DNA from: Alphaproteobacteria bacterium
GTDB taxonomy: Bacteria; Pseudomonadota; Alphaproteobacteria; Thalassobaculales; Thalassobaculaceae
Length of the DNA stretch: 64,000 nucleotides
Direction: 5' to 3'
Assembly: GCA_024742275.1 (NCBI GenBank)
Contig: JANSYS010000004.1
Coordinates: 1 to 64,000 of the forward strand
Both the position numbers and the translations under genes were made by a program. Shown piece by piece: positions 25,456 through 34,341 of the stretch. Each line of letters starts with the position of its first letter. The first letter of the stretch is position 1. The notes under the pieces are model-generated. The model worked only from the letters and a program-made list of their open reading frames with translations, had not been told where the DNA came from and ran no database searches.

Positions 25456-25473
25456 TGTCCAAATAATTGGACA
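25456..25473. promoter_or_regulatory. PpsR/CrtJ binding site, crtD-crtE intergenic (2)
   Basis: TGTCCAAATAATTGGACA is a near-perfect palindrome (TGTCCAA/TTGGACA). It is 8 bases from the first site, the pairing expected for cooperative PpsR tetramer binding. It ends 31 bases before the crtE start. Confidence 0.9.
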
Positions 25474-25504
25474 CTTAATTCGACATGCGTTCCGGGAGGC
25501 GATC

Positions 25505-26371
25505 ATGGATATCAAGCTCAGGATCGAAGAAGCCCTCGAGGAGGCCGTGTCGGCCGGCGAGACGCCCTCGGCACCCGCTGGGCTGTCCGCCGCCATCCGT
25601 TATGCGGTCTTCCCCGCCGGCCACCGCATCCGTCCAAGGATTGCGCTGGGTGTGGCGCGAGCCTGCGGCGACGACCGACCCGGCTTGAGCGCCGCCGCGG
25701 CGGCCTCGATCGAACTGCTGCATTGCGCCTCATTGGTGCATGACGACCTGCCAGCCTTCGACGATGCGTCCACGCGTCGGGGCAAGCCTTCCGTCCATCG
25801 GGCCTTCGGAGAACCGCTCGCTGTCCTGACCGGAGACGCACTCATCGTCATGGCCTTCGAGTCGCTGGCTCGACAGGCGGCTGACTCGCCGGATCGATTG
25901 GCGACGCTGATCGCGACCCTCGGACGGGCGGTCGGAACGCCGTCAGGCATCTGTGCAGGCCAAGCTTGGGAATGCGAGTCGAACGTCGACCTGTCGGCCT
26001 ATCAGCGCGCGAAGACCGGAGCCCTGTTCGCCGGGGCCGCGGCGGCGGGCGCGGGAGCGGCGGGGCACAACGATCCGGCCTGGCTCGAATTCGGGGTCGG
26101 CTTGGGCGAAGCCTATCAGGTAGCCGACGACATCTGCGATCTCACGGCAGACCCGGAACAGATCGGCAAGCCGACCGGTCAGGACCAGGCCCATGCTCGA
26201 CCGAATGCCGCCCAGACCCTTGGGATCGACGGGGCGAAGAAGTGGATGGCCGAACTGGTCCAGCGGACGATCGACAGTATCCCTGACTGTCCGGGGCGCG
26301 ACGGCCTGCGCTCCATGGTGTTGGCCGAAGGCGGTAAGATCCTGCCCAAAGGGCTGGTTCGGGCCGCCTGA
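25505..26371 (+). CDS. crtE: geranylgeranyl diphosphate synthase
   Basis: A 288-residue trans-prenyltransferase making GGPP for carotenoids and the bacteriochlorophyll tail. The first Asp-rich motif is HDDLPAFDD (about 79-87) and the second is the relaxed DDICDLTAD form (about 215-223) common in photosynthetic CrtE. The GKPTGQDQAHARPN segment is characteristic. It starts at ATG 25505 behind GGGAGG. Confidence 0.95.
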   Translation: MDIKLRIEEALEEAVSAGETPSAPAGLSAAIRYAVFPAGHRIRPRIALGVARACGDDRPGLSAAAAASIELLHCASLVHDDLPAFDDASTRRGKPSVHRAFGEPLAVLTGDALIVMAFESLARQAADSPDRLATLIATLGRAVGTPSGICAGQAWECESNVDLSAYQRAKTGALFAGAAAAGAGAAGHNDPAWLEFGVGLGEAYQVADDICDLTADPEQIGKPTGQDQAHARPNAAQTLGIDGAKKWMAELVQRTIDSIPDCPGRDGLRSMVLAEGGKILPKGLVRAA

Positions 26372-26385
26372 AACAGGCCGCGACC

Positions 26386-27534
26386 GTGGTCGACACCGCT
26401 CACTCCGCTCCACAGCGTGGCGGGCGCTCCTGGCGCGACGCCCTGCGCCATTGGCGCGTCCGGATGGTCTCCGATCCCGCCTTCCAAAGAGCCGCCGCGT
26501 CGTTTCCGCTGACCCGATGGATCGCCCGTCGCAAGGGCCGCGCACTGTTCGATCTCTGTGCCGGCTTCGTCTATTCGCAGGTTCTCGTCGCGTTCGTTCG
26601 ACTCGGCGTCGCCGAGCGTCTTTCCGGCGGTCCTCGGACCCTGGATGAATTGTCAGACGATATCTCCCTGGAGCCGGAAGCGGCTGAGCGCCTGATGCGG
26701 GCGGCGGCGGCCCTCGGCCTGGTGGAACACCGCGTCGGTGGCACATACGCCCTGGCGGATCTCGGCGCGGCAATGCTGGGCAACGCAGGGGTGGCGGAGA
26801 TGGTGACCCACCATGCCGCACTCTATGCCGATCTCGCCGATCCGGTGGCGTTGCTGCGCGGGGAGACGGCGGGCAGGGCGCTGGAGAGTTACTGGGGCTA
26901 CGCCACGGCAGAAGACTCGGCCAGCATCGGTGCGGAGCGGACCGGCACCTACAGTGAGTTGATGGCGGCGTCCCTTCCGATGATTGCCGAGGATGTGCTG
27001 GATGCCTATCCCATGGCGGGCCACCGGCGTCTCATGGATGTCGGCGGCGGCATCGGCGGATTCGCGAGGGCGGCCGCCACAAGGACGACCGGTCTGAATG
27101 TCGTCACGGTCGATCTGCCGACGGTCGCCGCCCAGGCGCGACTCCATTTCGAGAAGGAAGGGATCGCGGATCGGGCGCAGGCGACCGGGCTCGACTTCCA
27201 TCGCGATCCGTTGCCCGGCGGGGCGGACCTGATTTCCCTCGTTCGGGTTTGCTTCGACCACCCGGACGAACGCGTGGCGCCATTGCTCGCGCGGGTGCGC
27301 GCGGCCTTGCCGCCCGGGGGCCGGTTGCTCATTGCCGAGCCGATGACCGATATGCGGCACCCAGACGCCGTCGGCGATGCCTATTTCGGATTCTATCTGA
27401 TGGCCATGGGACGGGGTCGATGCCGCAGCGTCGAGACTCTCCGGACGATGCTGTCAGCTGCCGGTTTCCGCGCCGTTCGGGAACTTCCGACCCGCCGCCC
27501 GATGCTGGCGCGGCTCCTCGTCGCCGAGGTTTAG
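26386..27534 (+). CDS. crtF: hydroxyneurosporene O-methyltransferase
   Basis: A 382-residue SAM-dependent methyltransferase adding the 1-methoxy group of spheroidene. The N-terminal dimerisation/winged-helix region includes LAERLSGGPRTLDELSD-like residues. Motif I is LMDVGGGIGGFARAAA (about 216-231) and motif II LPPGGRLLIAEPM (about 305-317). It starts at GTG 26386, 14 bases after crtE, and is followed by the bchC promoter region. Confidence 0.93.
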   Translation: MVDTAHSAPQRGGRSWRDALRHWRVRMVSDPAFQRAAASFPLTRWIARRKGRALFDLCAGFVYSQVLVAFVRLGVAERLSGGPRTLDELSDDISLEPEAAERLMRAAAALGLVEHRVGGTYALADLGAAMLGNAGVAEMVTHHAALYADLADPVALLRGETAGRALESYWGYATAEDSASIGAERTGTYSELMAASLPMIAEDVLDAYPMAGHRRLMDVGGGIGGFARAAATRTTGLNVVTVDLPTVAAQARLHFEKEGIADRAQATGLDFHRDPLPGGADLISLVRVCFDHPDERVAPLLARVRAALPPGGRLLIAEPMTDMRHPDAVGDAYFGFYLMAMGRGRCRSVETLRTMLSAAGFRAVRELPTRRPMLARLLVAEV

Positions 27535-27556
27535 TTGGCTAATTTTCGTTAACGAA

Positions 27557-27574
27557 TGTCAAAATTATTTGACA
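27557..27574. promoter_or_regulatory. PpsR/CrtJ binding site upstream of bchC (1)
   Basis: TGTCAAAATTATTTGACA matches TGT-N12-ACA with arms tgtcaaa/tttgaca, an exact 7-bp inverted repeat. It lies 92 bases before the bchC start. Confidence 0.9.
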
Positions 27575-27582
27575 CTCTCAAA

Positions 27583-27600
27583 TGTAAATATAAGCTTACA
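27583..27600. promoter_or_regulatory. PpsR/CrtJ binding site upstream of bchC (2)
   Basis: TGTAAATATAAGCTTACA fits TGT-N12-ACA, with arms TGTAA/TTACA. It lies 8 bases after the first site, the same 8-base gap as in the crtD-crtE pair. The pair probably controls bchCXYZ and, by read-through, puf. Confidence 0.9.
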
Positions 27601-27613
27601 AAATCGAATGACA

Positions 27614-27629
27614 GGCAGGTTTTCCTGCC
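27614..27629 (+). other. leader hairpin before bchC
   Basis: GGCAGG-TTTT-CCTGCC forms a perfect 6-bp stem in the bchC leader, 19 bases before ATG 27649 and just upstream of GGAAGGA. It could stabilise the mRNA 5' end or mark an attenuator. The function is not shown by sequence alone. Confidence 0.45.
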
Positions 27630-27648
27630 GCCGAAGGAAGGAAGACCA

Positions 27649-28578
27649 ATGCCTTCTGCCCACGCCATCATCCTCGAACAGCCGGAACGCCTGACGGTGA
27701 GGCCGGTCGATTTGAGTGAGCCGGGCGCGGAGGATGTGGTCGTTGACGTGGAGTGGACCGGCGTAAGCACCGGCACCGAGCGCCTTCTTTTCACCGGCCG
27801 CATGCCGCATTTCCCGGGAATGGGATACCCGCTGGTTCCCGGATACGAGGCGGTCGGCAGGATTTCGTCCGGGCCGCGCAGCGGCGAAACGGTTTTCGTG
27901 CCCGGCGCAAGTTGCTTCGGCGAGCTCCGCGGATTGTTCGGCGCTGCCGCATCGCGCCTTGTCGTCCCCTCCGCGCGCGCCGTCACGATCGATTCCTCGC
28001 TTGAGGAGAAGGGCACGCTGCTCGCTCTGGCGGCCACCGCCCATCACGCGCTGAGCGCACCCGACGCGATCCCTCCTGCATTGATCGCGGGTCATGGTGT
28101 GCTCGGTCGGCTTCTTGCTCGACTGACGCTCGCCCTCGGTTTTCCGGCGCCGACGGTCTGGGAACCGGACGCGCTCCGCCGGACGGGTGCCGAAGGATAT
28201 TCGGTCATCGATCCGCGCGAGGACGACCGCTGGGACTACCCGTCGATCTACGACATGAGCGGCCAGGCCGGCATCCTCGACGAACTTCTGCCGCGTTTGG
28301 CGCGCGGCGGCTGCGTCGTTTTGGCGGGCTTCTATGCAGATCCCGTCAGCTTCGCCTTCCCGCCCGCCTTCCTGCGCGAGGCACGCATCCGCGTCGCGGC
28401 GGAGTGGGCGCCGACGGACCTGCAGGCGGTCCAGGCAATGCTGGTCGACGGCCGGCTCTCGCTGGACGGTTTGATCAGTCACCGCCGCGCCGTCGGGGAG
28501 GCGCAGACGGCTTATGCCGAAGCGTTCGCCGGAGGCGACTGTCTGAAAATGATCCTGAATTGGGGAGCGAGAGCATGA
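27649..28578 (+). CDS. bchC: bacteriochlorophyllide a dehydrogenase (C-3 hydroxyethyl oxidation)
   Basis: A 309-residue medium-chain-dehydrogenase relative that oxidises 3-hydroxyethyl bacteriochlorophyllide a to bacteriochlorophyllide a. Seen are WTGVSTGTERLLFTGRMPHF and PLVPGYEAVG near the N-terminus and AGHGVLGRLLARL in the nucleotide-binding domain (about 146-158). ATG 27649 has GGAAGGA just before it; the upstream frame would run through a PpsR site. It overlaps bchX by 4 bases. Confidence 0.95.
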   Translation: MPSAHAIILEQPERLTVRPVDLSEPGAEDVVVDVEWTGVSTGTERLLFTGRMPHFPGMGYPLVPGYEAVGRISSGPRSGETVFVPGASCFGELRGLFGAAASRLVVPSARAVTIDSSLEEKGTLLALAATAHHALSAPDAIPPALIAGHGVLGRLLARLTLALGFPAPTVWEPDALRRTGAEGYSVIDPREDDRWDYPSIYDMSGQAGILDELLPRLARGGCVVLAGFYADPVSFAFPPAFLREARIRVAAEWAPTDLQAVQAMLVDGRLSLDGLISHRRAVGEAQTAYAEAFAGGDCLKMILNWGARA

Positions 28579-29537
28579 CGGCGTCGATCCAAGCGGCACA
28601 AGCACCGGCAGACGCGGAAGCGGCCCCGGCCAAGCAGACCGAGATCATCGCGATCTACGGCAAGGGCGGTATCGGCAAGAGCTTCACCCTCGCCAACCTG
28701 TCCTACATGATGGCCCAGCAGGGTAAGCGGGTGCTCCTGATCGGCTGCGATCCCAAGAGCGATACGACGTCGCTGCTCTTCGGCGGGCGAAGCTGCCCGA
28801 CGATCATCGAAACCTCCTCCAAGAAAAAGGCCGCCGGCGAGGCGGTTGAGATCGGCGACGTCTGTTTCGTGCGGGACGGCGTCTACGCCATGGAGCTCGG
28901 CGGGCCCGAGGTCGGCCGGGGATGCGGCGGACGCGGCATCATCCATGGCTTCGAGTTACTGGAAAAGCTCGGATTCCATGACTGGGACTTCGACTATGTG
29001 CTGCTCGACTTCCTGGGCGACGTGGTCTGCGGCGGCTTCGGCCTGCCGATTGCCCGGGACATGTGCCAGAAGGTCATCGTCGTCGGCTCGAACGACCTGC
29101 AGTCGCTCTATGTCGCCAACAACGTCTGCTCGGCGGTCGACTACTTCCGCAATCTGGGCGGCAATGTCGGTGTCGCCGGATTGATGATCAACAAGGATGA
29201 CGGCACGGGCGAGGCCCAGGCTTTCGCCGCCGCCGTCGGCATTCCCGTCCTGGCGGAAATCCCGGCGCACGAGGACATCCGTCGCAAGAGCGCGAACTAC
29301 GAGATCATCGGCCGTCCAGGCACCGAATGGGCATCCCTTTTCGAAGGACTCGCCGCCCGTGCCGCCGAGGCACCGCCGGTCCGCCCGACGCCGCTCAGCC
29401 ATGACGACCTGCTCGGCCTGTTCAAGGGCGATGCGGTGGGGCGCGGGGTGCAGCTCCAGCCCGCCACGCTCGAAGACATGTGCGGCGCGACCTACGCGCC
29501 GAGACCGTCCCTCGAAGTCGTCTACGAAGGCGTGTGA
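28575..29537 (+). CDS. bchX: chlorophyllide a reductase iron protein subunit X
   Basis: A 320-residue NifH-like protein that passes electrons with ATP hydrolysis to BchYZ, reducing chlorophyllide a at C7-C8. The P-loop is YGKGGIGKS (about 31-39). The [4Fe-4S] Cys ligands are in GRGCGGRG and DVVCGGFGLP, shared between two monomers. ATG 28575 overlaps the bchC stop (ATGA). The N-terminal 25 residues are Ala-rich and poorly conserved. Confidence 0.96.
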   Translation: MTASIQAAQAPADAEAAPAKQTEIIAIYGKGGIGKSFTLANLSYMMAQQGKRVLLIGCDPKSDTTSLLFGGRSCPTIIETSSKKKAAGEAVEIGDVCFVRDGVYAMELGGPEVGRGCGGRGIIHGFELLEKLGFHDWDFDYVLLDFLGDVVCGGFGLPIARDMCQKVIVVGSNDLQSLYVANNVCSAVDYFRNLGGNVGVAGLMINKDDGTGEAQAFAAAVGIPVLAEIPAHEDIRRKSANYEIIGRPGTEWASLFEGLAARAAEAPPVRPTPLSHDDLLGLFKGDAVGRGVQLQPATLEDMCGATYAPRPSLEVVYEGV

Positions 29538-29548
29538 GGCCGATCGGA

Positions 29549-31057
29549 ATGCAGGATATCGGACCAGATCCCCGGAAGACCGCGAAGCCTGAGGGCTTCG
29601 GCGCGTCCGCCGCCAAGAAGAAGGCGGAAGCGGCGCTGCTCGGCTGTCATGCCGGGCCTGGGGTGATGGAGGAGGCGGCCCGTTCCGCCGGAAAGAGCGA
29701 TATCCTCGACAAGCTGGCCGCCGACTATCCCAAGGGGCCGCACGACCAGCCGCAGTCAATGTGCCCCGCCTTCGGGTCGCTCCGGGTCGGGCTGCGGATG
29801 CGCCGCACGGCGACGATCCTGTCGGGCTCCGCCTGCTGCGTGTACGGCCTGACCTTCACCTCGCATTTCTATGGCGCCCGCCGCACGGTCGGCTACGTGC
29901 CCTTCAACTCCGAAACCCTGGTGACCGGCCAGCTCTACGAGGACATCCGTAACGGTGTCAAAGAGATGGCGGACCCGGAGAAGTACGACACGATCGTCGT
30001 TATCAACCTCTGCGTTCCGACCGCCTCGGGCGTGCCGCTGGACCGCCTGCCGCCGGAGATCAACGGCGTGCGGGTGATCGGGATCGATGTGCCGGGCTTC
30101 GGCGTGCCGACCCATGCGGAGGCGAAGGACGTTCTGGCCGGCGCCATGCTGCGCTACGCCCGCAAGGAGGCCGAGGCCGGTCCGGTGGCACGGCCGCGGG
30201 CGAAAAAGGACGACCGCCCCACCGTCACCCTGATCGGCGAACTGTTTCCGGCCGACCCGGTCGGCATCGGCGCGCTGCTCGACCCGATGGGCCTCTCAGT
30301 GGCGCCGCAGCTGCCGTCTCGGGAGTGGCGCGATCTCTACGCCTGTCTCGACAGCCGGGTCGCCGCCGCCGTCCATCCGTTCTACACCGCCAGCGTGCGT
30401 GAGTTCGCCGCCGCCGGCCGGCCGGTGGTCGGCTCCGGCCCCGTGGGCGTCGACGGTACCGCCGCCTGGCTCGACGCGATCGGCGAGGCCGCCGGCGTGC
30501 CGGCGGACCGAATCTCGGCTGCCAAGAACGCCGCGCTCCCGGCGATCCGGGCGGCCCTGGCCGACAACCCGATCAACGCCACCGTGACCGTCTCCGGCTA
30601 TGAAGGCTCTGAACTCCTGGTCGCCCGCCTGCTGGTGGAGGCCGGCGCGCGGGTGCCCTATGTCGGCACGGCTTGTCCGAAGACCGAGTGGAGCGATGCC
30701 GACCGGGAGTGGCTCGAGGCCCGCGGCGCCCACATCCAGTACCGTGCGTCGCTCGAACAGGATCTGGCGGCCATGAAGGAATTCGCGCCGGACCTGGCGC
30801 TGGGAACCACGCCCCTGGTCCAGGCCGCCAAGGAGCGGGGCACGCCCGCAGTTTACTTCACGAACATGGTGTCGGCCCGCCCGCTCTTCGGGCCGGCCGG
30901 AGCCGGCTCGCTGGCCGGGATCGTATCGGCACAGACCCGCGGCCGGGACCGGTTCGCGGGCATGGTCGACTTCTTTGCCGGTGTCGGTACCGGCGAGTCG
31001 ACCGGCTACACCGTCCCGTCTCGGGCGGCGGCCCAACCGATGTCGGCGGGGGACTGA
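29549..31057 (+). CDS. bchY: chlorophyllide a reductase subunit Y
   Basis: A 502-residue NifD-like subunit of chlorophyllide reductase. Conserved Cys are in QSMCPAFGSLRVG and SGSACCVYGLTF, which with BchZ Cys bind the catalytic FeS cluster. It contains VTVSGYEGSELLVARLL. ATG 29549 has GAGG 9 bases before it. GTG 29534, which overlaps the bchX stop in the same way as other pairs here, is a possible alternative adding five residues. Confidence 0.95.
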   Translation: MQDIGPDPRKTAKPEGFGASAAKKKAEAALLGCHAGPGVMEEAARSAGKSDILDKLAADYPKGPHDQPQSMCPAFGSLRVGLRMRRTATILSGSACCVYGLTFTSHFYGARRTVGYVPFNSETLVTGQLYEDIRNGVKEMADPEKYDTIVVINLCVPTASGVPLDRLPPEINGVRVIGIDVPGFGVPTHAEAKDVLAGAMLRYARKEAEAGPVARPRAKKDDRPTVTLIGELFPADPVGIGALLDPMGLSVAPQLPSREWRDLYACLDSRVAAAVHPFYTASVREFAAAGRPVVGSGPVGVDGTAAWLDAIGEAAGVPADRISAAKNAALPAIRAALADNPINATVTVSGYEGSELLVARLLVEAGARVPYVGTACPKTEWSDADREWLEARGAHIQYRASLEQDLAAMKEFAPDLALGTTPLVQAAKERGTPAVYFTNMVSARPLFGPAGAGSLAGIVSAQTRGRDRFAGMVDFFAGVGTGESTGYTVPSRAAAQPMSAGD

Positions 31058-31060
31058 GCG

Positions 31061-32527
31061 ATGCTTGTTCTCGATCACGACCGGGCAGGCGGCTACTGGG
31101 GCGCAGTCTACGCCTTCACCGCGATAAAGGGCCTGCGCTGCGTCATTGACGGGCCGGTCGGCTGTGAGAACCTGCCGGTCACCGCGGTTCTGCATTACAC
31201 CGACGGATTGCCGCCGCACGAGTTGCCGGTGACCGTGACCGGACTCTCCGAGGACGAGCTGTCCATGAACGGCACCGAAGAGGCGCTGCGCCGGGCCAGC
31301 TCGACACAGGACGAAAGCATTCCAGCCGTGGTCGTCACCGGCAGCATCGCCGAGATGATCGGCGGCGGCGTGACCCCGGAAGGCTCCAACATCCGCCGCT
31401 TCCTTCCGCGGACCATCGACGAGGATCAGTGGCAGAGCGCCGACAGGGCGATCTATTGGCTGTGGACCGAGTTCGGCGCCAAGAAGGTGCCGGCCCGCTC
31501 GGAGATGAAAGTCAAGGCGGGGGCGAAGCCGCGCGTCAACATCATCGGCGCCATCTACGGCACCTTCAACATGCCGTCCGACCTGGCCGAAATCCGCCGC
31601 CTGGTGGAGGGGATCGGTTGCGAAATCAATCTGGTCTTCCCGCTCGGCAGCCACATCAAGGACGTGAAGCGGCTGCCCGACGCGGATGTGAACATCTGCC
31701 TGTACCGCGAGTTCGGCCGCAATCTCTGCGAGGAGATGGATCGGCCCTATCTGCAGGCGCCGATCGGCATGCACGCCACCACGAATTTCCTGCGCAAGCT
31801 CGGCGAGTTGACCGGTCTCGATCCGGAGCCGTTCATCGAGCAGGAGAAGCAGACGACGCTGAAGCCGATCTGGGATCTGTGGCGCAGCGTTACGCAGGAC
31901 TTCTTCGCCACCGCATCCTACGCGGTGGTGGCAACGGACACCTACGCCCGGGGCCTGCAGCAGTTCATGACCGACGAACTCGGGATTCCCTGCACCTTCG
32001 CGTTCTCCCGGACCGCCGGGGCAAAACCGGATAACGCTGCGGTCAAGGAGGCGATCGCCTCGACCCCTCCGCTGGTGCTCTACGGGTCGTACAACGAACG
32101 TTTCTACGCCGCCGAGCTCGGTTGCCGCGCCCAGTACATTCCGGCCTCTTTCCCGGGCGCCATCATCCGCCGCTCCACGGGCACGCCGTTCATGGGCTAC
32201 GCCGGAGCGACCTACATCGTTCAGGAATACTGCAACGCCCTGTTCGACGCCCTGTTCCACATCCTTCCGCTCTCTGTGGACATGGATCGTGTCGATGCGA
32301 CGCCCGCCAAGGCGACGCAGACGGCCTCGACCCGACCCTGGGACGATGACGCCCAGAGGCTGTTCGACCTGCATGTCGACGCCGAACCGTTCCTGGTCAG
32401 GATTTCCGCTGCAAAACGGTTGCGCGATCGCGTCGAGCGCGACGCCCAGACGGCCGGAGAACCTCGGATTACGAAGAAACGAGTCATTCAGGCGCTGTCC
32501 GCTGCGAAAGAAGGACAGGCGGCATGA
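31061..32527 (+). CDS. bchZ: chlorophyllide a reductase subunit Z
   Basis: A 488-residue NifK-like partner of BchY. It has [20 protein letters not shown] and the Cys-containing [18 protein letters not shown] at the N-terminus, and [20 protein letters not shown] near residue 390. The C-terminal tail ([13 protein letters not shown]) is the BchB/BchZ-type helix. It starts 3 bases after bchY and is followed by pufQ. Confidence 0.96.
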   Translation: MLVLDHDRAGGYWGAVYAFTAIKGLRCVIDGPVGCENLPVTAVLHYTDGLPPHELPVTVTGLSEDELSMNGTEEALRRASSTQDESIPAVVVTGSIAEMIGGGVTPEGSNIRRFLPRTIDEDQWQSADRAIYWLWTEFGAKKVPARSEMKVKAGAKPRVNIIGAIYGTFNMPSDLAEIRRLVEGIGCEINLVFPLGSHIKDVKRLPDADVNICLYREFGRNLCEEMDRPYLQAPIGMHATTNFLRKLGELTGLDPEPFIEQEKQTTLKPIWDLWRSVTQDFFATASYAVVATDTYARGLQQFMTDELGIPCTFAFSRTAGAKPDNAAVKEAIASTPPLVLYGSYNERFYAAELGCRAQYIPASFPGAIIRRSTGTPFMGYAGATYIVQEYCNALFDALFHILPLSVDMDRVDATPAKATQTASTRPWDDDAQRLFDLHVDAEPFLVRISAAKRLRDRVERDAQTAGEPRITKKRVIQALSAAKEGQAA

Positions 32528-32559
32528 GTGGCCAAAGGAAGTCAAGGGAGGACCGGACA

Positions 32560-32787
32560 ATGTCCAAGAACGACTGCCAACGGCATAGCAGCTGCGTCAC
32601 CGCACGGCGGGACTACTGGCTGCTCTATTTCCTTTGCCTTCCCCTGTTTCTGGCGGCGGCCCTGGTGTCGCGGGTCCTTCCGGCCCGCTGGCGTCCCTGG
32701 CCACCGTCGACCCGAACCGCCCGTTCCATCTTCGGCGAGGCACGAGCCGCCGCCGACGCGTATCTGCCTTACGCGATGATGAGCTGA
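32560..32787 (+). CDS. pufQ: PufQ, bacteriochlorophyll assembly protein
   Basis: A 75-residue protein with one membrane segment (about 19-40, YWLLYFLCLPLFLAAALVS), followed by an Arg-rich and a helical tail (FGEARAAADAYLPYAMM). The charge pattern and tail resemble PufQ, which is needed for normal pigment-protein formation. ATG 32560 has GGGAGG before it, which I preferred to the earlier start inside bchZ. Primary sequence is weakly conserved; assignment rests on position between bchZ and pufB plus topology. Confidence 0.8.
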   Translation: MSKNDCQRHSSCVTARRDYWLLYFLCLPLFLAAALVSRVLPARWRPWPPSTRTARSIFGEARAAADAYLPYAMMS

Positions 32788-32801
32788 CGGGCTCCGTGGT
32801 T

Positions 32802-32821
32802 CGTTCGGTTTCGGCCGAACG
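32802..32821 (+). other. stem-loop between pufQ and pufB
   Basis: CGTTCGG (32802-32808) pairs with CCGAACG (32815-32821) across TTTCGG. It sits in the pufQ-pufB spacer and may protect the pufBA transcript 5' end after processing. Confidence 0.45.
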
Positions 32822-32925
32822 GGCATCCGCCACCTCGGTCCGGTTACGGCCGGTCGTGTTGGCGGTCTCCGCCGCGCGGGAGAAGCGCGGTAACGCATGA
32901 GAGAAAGTATCCGAAGGGAAACATC

Positions 32926-33153
32926 ATGGTAGATCCCAATCGGGCCAGCTCCCTTTCGGGTCTGACCGAAGGAGAAGCGCAGGAGTTCCATCGCTTCTAC
33001 ATTCAGGGGTTCATGCTTTTCACCGCAATCGCGGTGGTCGCTCACATCCTCGTTTGGATGTGGCGTCCCTGGATCCCGGGTCCGGACGGCTATGCACAGT
33101 CGATGATCGACGGTGTGAAGGTCGCCGCGACCTCTTTGGTCAACCTAGTCTAG
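32926..33153 (+). CDS. pufB: LH1 antenna beta subunit
   Basis: A 75-residue light-harvesting 1 beta polypeptide. The N-terminal cytoplasmic part has [20 protein letters not shown]. The transmembrane helix contains the bacteriochlorophyll-ligating His in [13 protein letters not shown]. The C-terminus after the WRPW aromatic motif ([20 protein letters not shown]) is about 20 residues longer than many LH1 beta chains. GAAGGGA precedes ATG 32926. Confidence 0.95.
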   Translation: MVDPNRASSLSGLTEGEAQEFHRFYIQGFMLFTAIAVVAHILVWMWRPWIPGPDGYAQSMIDGVKVAATSLVNLV

Positions 33154-33166
33154 GGAGGGACGAGCT

Positions 33167-33298
33167 ATGTGGAGAGTTTGGCTGGTATTCGATCCTCGCC
33201 GTGCTCTGGTCGCACAGGCCGTCTTTCTGGCGACCTTGGCGTTCCTCATCCATTTTGTCCTGTTGAGCACAGAGCGCTTCAACTGGCTGATGGGCTGA
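33167..33298 (+). CDS. pufA: LH1 antenna alpha subunit (short form)
   Basis: A 43-residue protein starting at ATG 33167 behind AGGGAGG, 13 bases after pufB. It has the LH1-alpha hallmarks MWRVWLVFDPRRALVA, a transmembrane helix with the ligating His (LAFLIHFVLLS) and the STERFNWL turn. It ends at MG directly after the FNWL motif, whereas most LH1 alpha chains carry a further 6-17 periplasmic residues. There is no frameshift to explain the truncation. The small size means it is easily missed. Confidence 0.93.
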   Translation: MWRVWLVFDPRRALVAQAVFLATLAFLIHFVLLSTERFNWLMG

Positions 33299-33319
33299 GA
33301 ACGGCCTTACCGGGAGGCC

Positions 33320-33369
33320 GGTGACCGGGGTGCCCAGCGGGCATTCCGCCGCCGGACATCCCGGTCACC
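33320..33369 (+). other. pufA-pufL intercistronic stem-loop (1)
   Basis: GGTGACCGGG (33320-33329) pairs perfectly with CCCGGTCACC (33360-33369), with a nested hairpin TGCCC-AGC-GGGCA (33331-33343). Stable structures here protect the upstream pufBA mRNA in Rhodobacter, giving more LH1 than reaction centre. That role is inferred by position. Confidence 0.75.
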
Positions 33370-33402
33370 AACCTGGGGGCGGACGATGCGCTTTTGCGGC
33401 CT

Positions 33403-33440
33403 CGTCCGTCTCCCGACAACCGCCGGGAGCCAGACGGACG
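33403..33440 (+). other. pufA-pufL intercistronic stem-loop (2)
   Basis: CGTCCGTCT (33403-33411) pairs with AGACGGACG (33432-33440), and CCCG/CGGG extends the stem inside. It lies 58 bases before the pufL start and acts together with the first hairpin, or partly terminates or stalls transcripts. Function inferred. Confidence 0.65.
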
Positions 33441-33498
33441 CCTTCGCGTGCCGGGCCCGACGGATAGCCAACAAAGCGGCGACGCGGGGAGCGCGACA

Positions 33499-34320
33499 AT
33501 GGCTCTGCTCAGTTTCGAACGCAAATACCGGGTGCGAGGCGGTACGCTGGTCGGCGGTGACCTCTTCGATTTCTGGTTTGGTCCGTTCTATGTCGGATTC
33601 TTCGGAGTCACGACGATCTTCTTCGCGGTTCTGGGGACCGCCCTCATCTTCTGGGGCGCGGCACTGGGACCCACCTGGAATCCCTGGCTCATCAGCATCG
33701 CGCCGCCGGACATCAAGTACGGTCTCGCATTGGCGCCGCTGGCTGAAGGGGGGCTCTGGCAAATCATCACGATATGCGCCATCGGCGCTTTCGGATCCTG
33801 GGCGCTGCGAGAGGTCGAGATCTGCCGCAAGCTCGGTATCGGCTATCATGTGCCGATCGCCTTCGGCGTCGCGATCTTCGCTTACGTCACGCTGGTGGTC
33901 ATCCGGCCGTTCCTGTTGGGTGCCTGGGGGCACGGTTTCCCCTACGGCATCTTCAGCCACCTCGATTGGGTGTCGAACGTCGGCTACCAGTTCCTGCACT
34001 TCCACTACAACCCGGCACACATGCTGGCCGTGACCTTCTTCTTCACGACCTGCTTGCTGCTGTCGCTGCACGGGGCGGTGGTCTTGTCGTCGGTGAATCC
34101 GGCGCGTGGCGAGACCATCAAAACGCCGGAGCACGAGGACACTTACGTTCGCGACACCATCGGCTATTCGGTCGGCACGCTCGGCATCCACCGGCTGGGT
34201 TTGTTCGTGGCGTTGAACGCAGGGTTCTGGAGTGCCGTCTGCATCGTGATCAGCGGACCGTTCTGGACCCGAGGCTGGCCCGAATGGTGGAACTGGTGGC
34301 TTGACCTGCCCGTGTGGTGA
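33499..34320 (+). CDS. pufL: photosynthetic reaction centre L subunit
   Basis: A 273-residue five-helix membrane protein binding the special pair, accessory bacteriochlorophyll, bacteriopheophytin and QB. Seen: [21 protein letters not shown] at the N-terminus, [23 protein letters not shown] with the bacteriochlorophyll- and iron-binding histidines, and [12 protein letters not shown] 33499 has GGGGAG before it. Longer frames run into the intercistronic hairpins and have no coding support. Confidence 0.98.
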   Translation: MALLSFERKYRVRGGTLVGGDLFDFWFGPFYVGFFGVTTIFFAVLGTALIFWGAALGPTWNPWLISIAPPDIKYGLALAPLAEGGLWQIITICAIGAFGSWALREVEICRKLGIGYHVPIAFGVAIFAYVTLVVIRPFLLGAWGHGFPYGIFSHLDWVSNVGYQFLHFHYNPAHMLAVTFFFTTCLLLSLHGAVVLSSVNPARGETIKTPEHEDTYVRDTIGYSVGTLGIHRLGLFVALNAGFWSAVCIVISGPFWTRGWPEWWNWWLDLPVW

Positions 34321-34341
34321 TAGCCGGCCAAGGAGGGAATT

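Noticed and set aside
33299..33498. pufX or another small gene between pufA and pufL
   Set aside because: The gap is occupied by strong stem-loops and contains no credible frame with a ribosome binding site; pufX also normally follows pufM.
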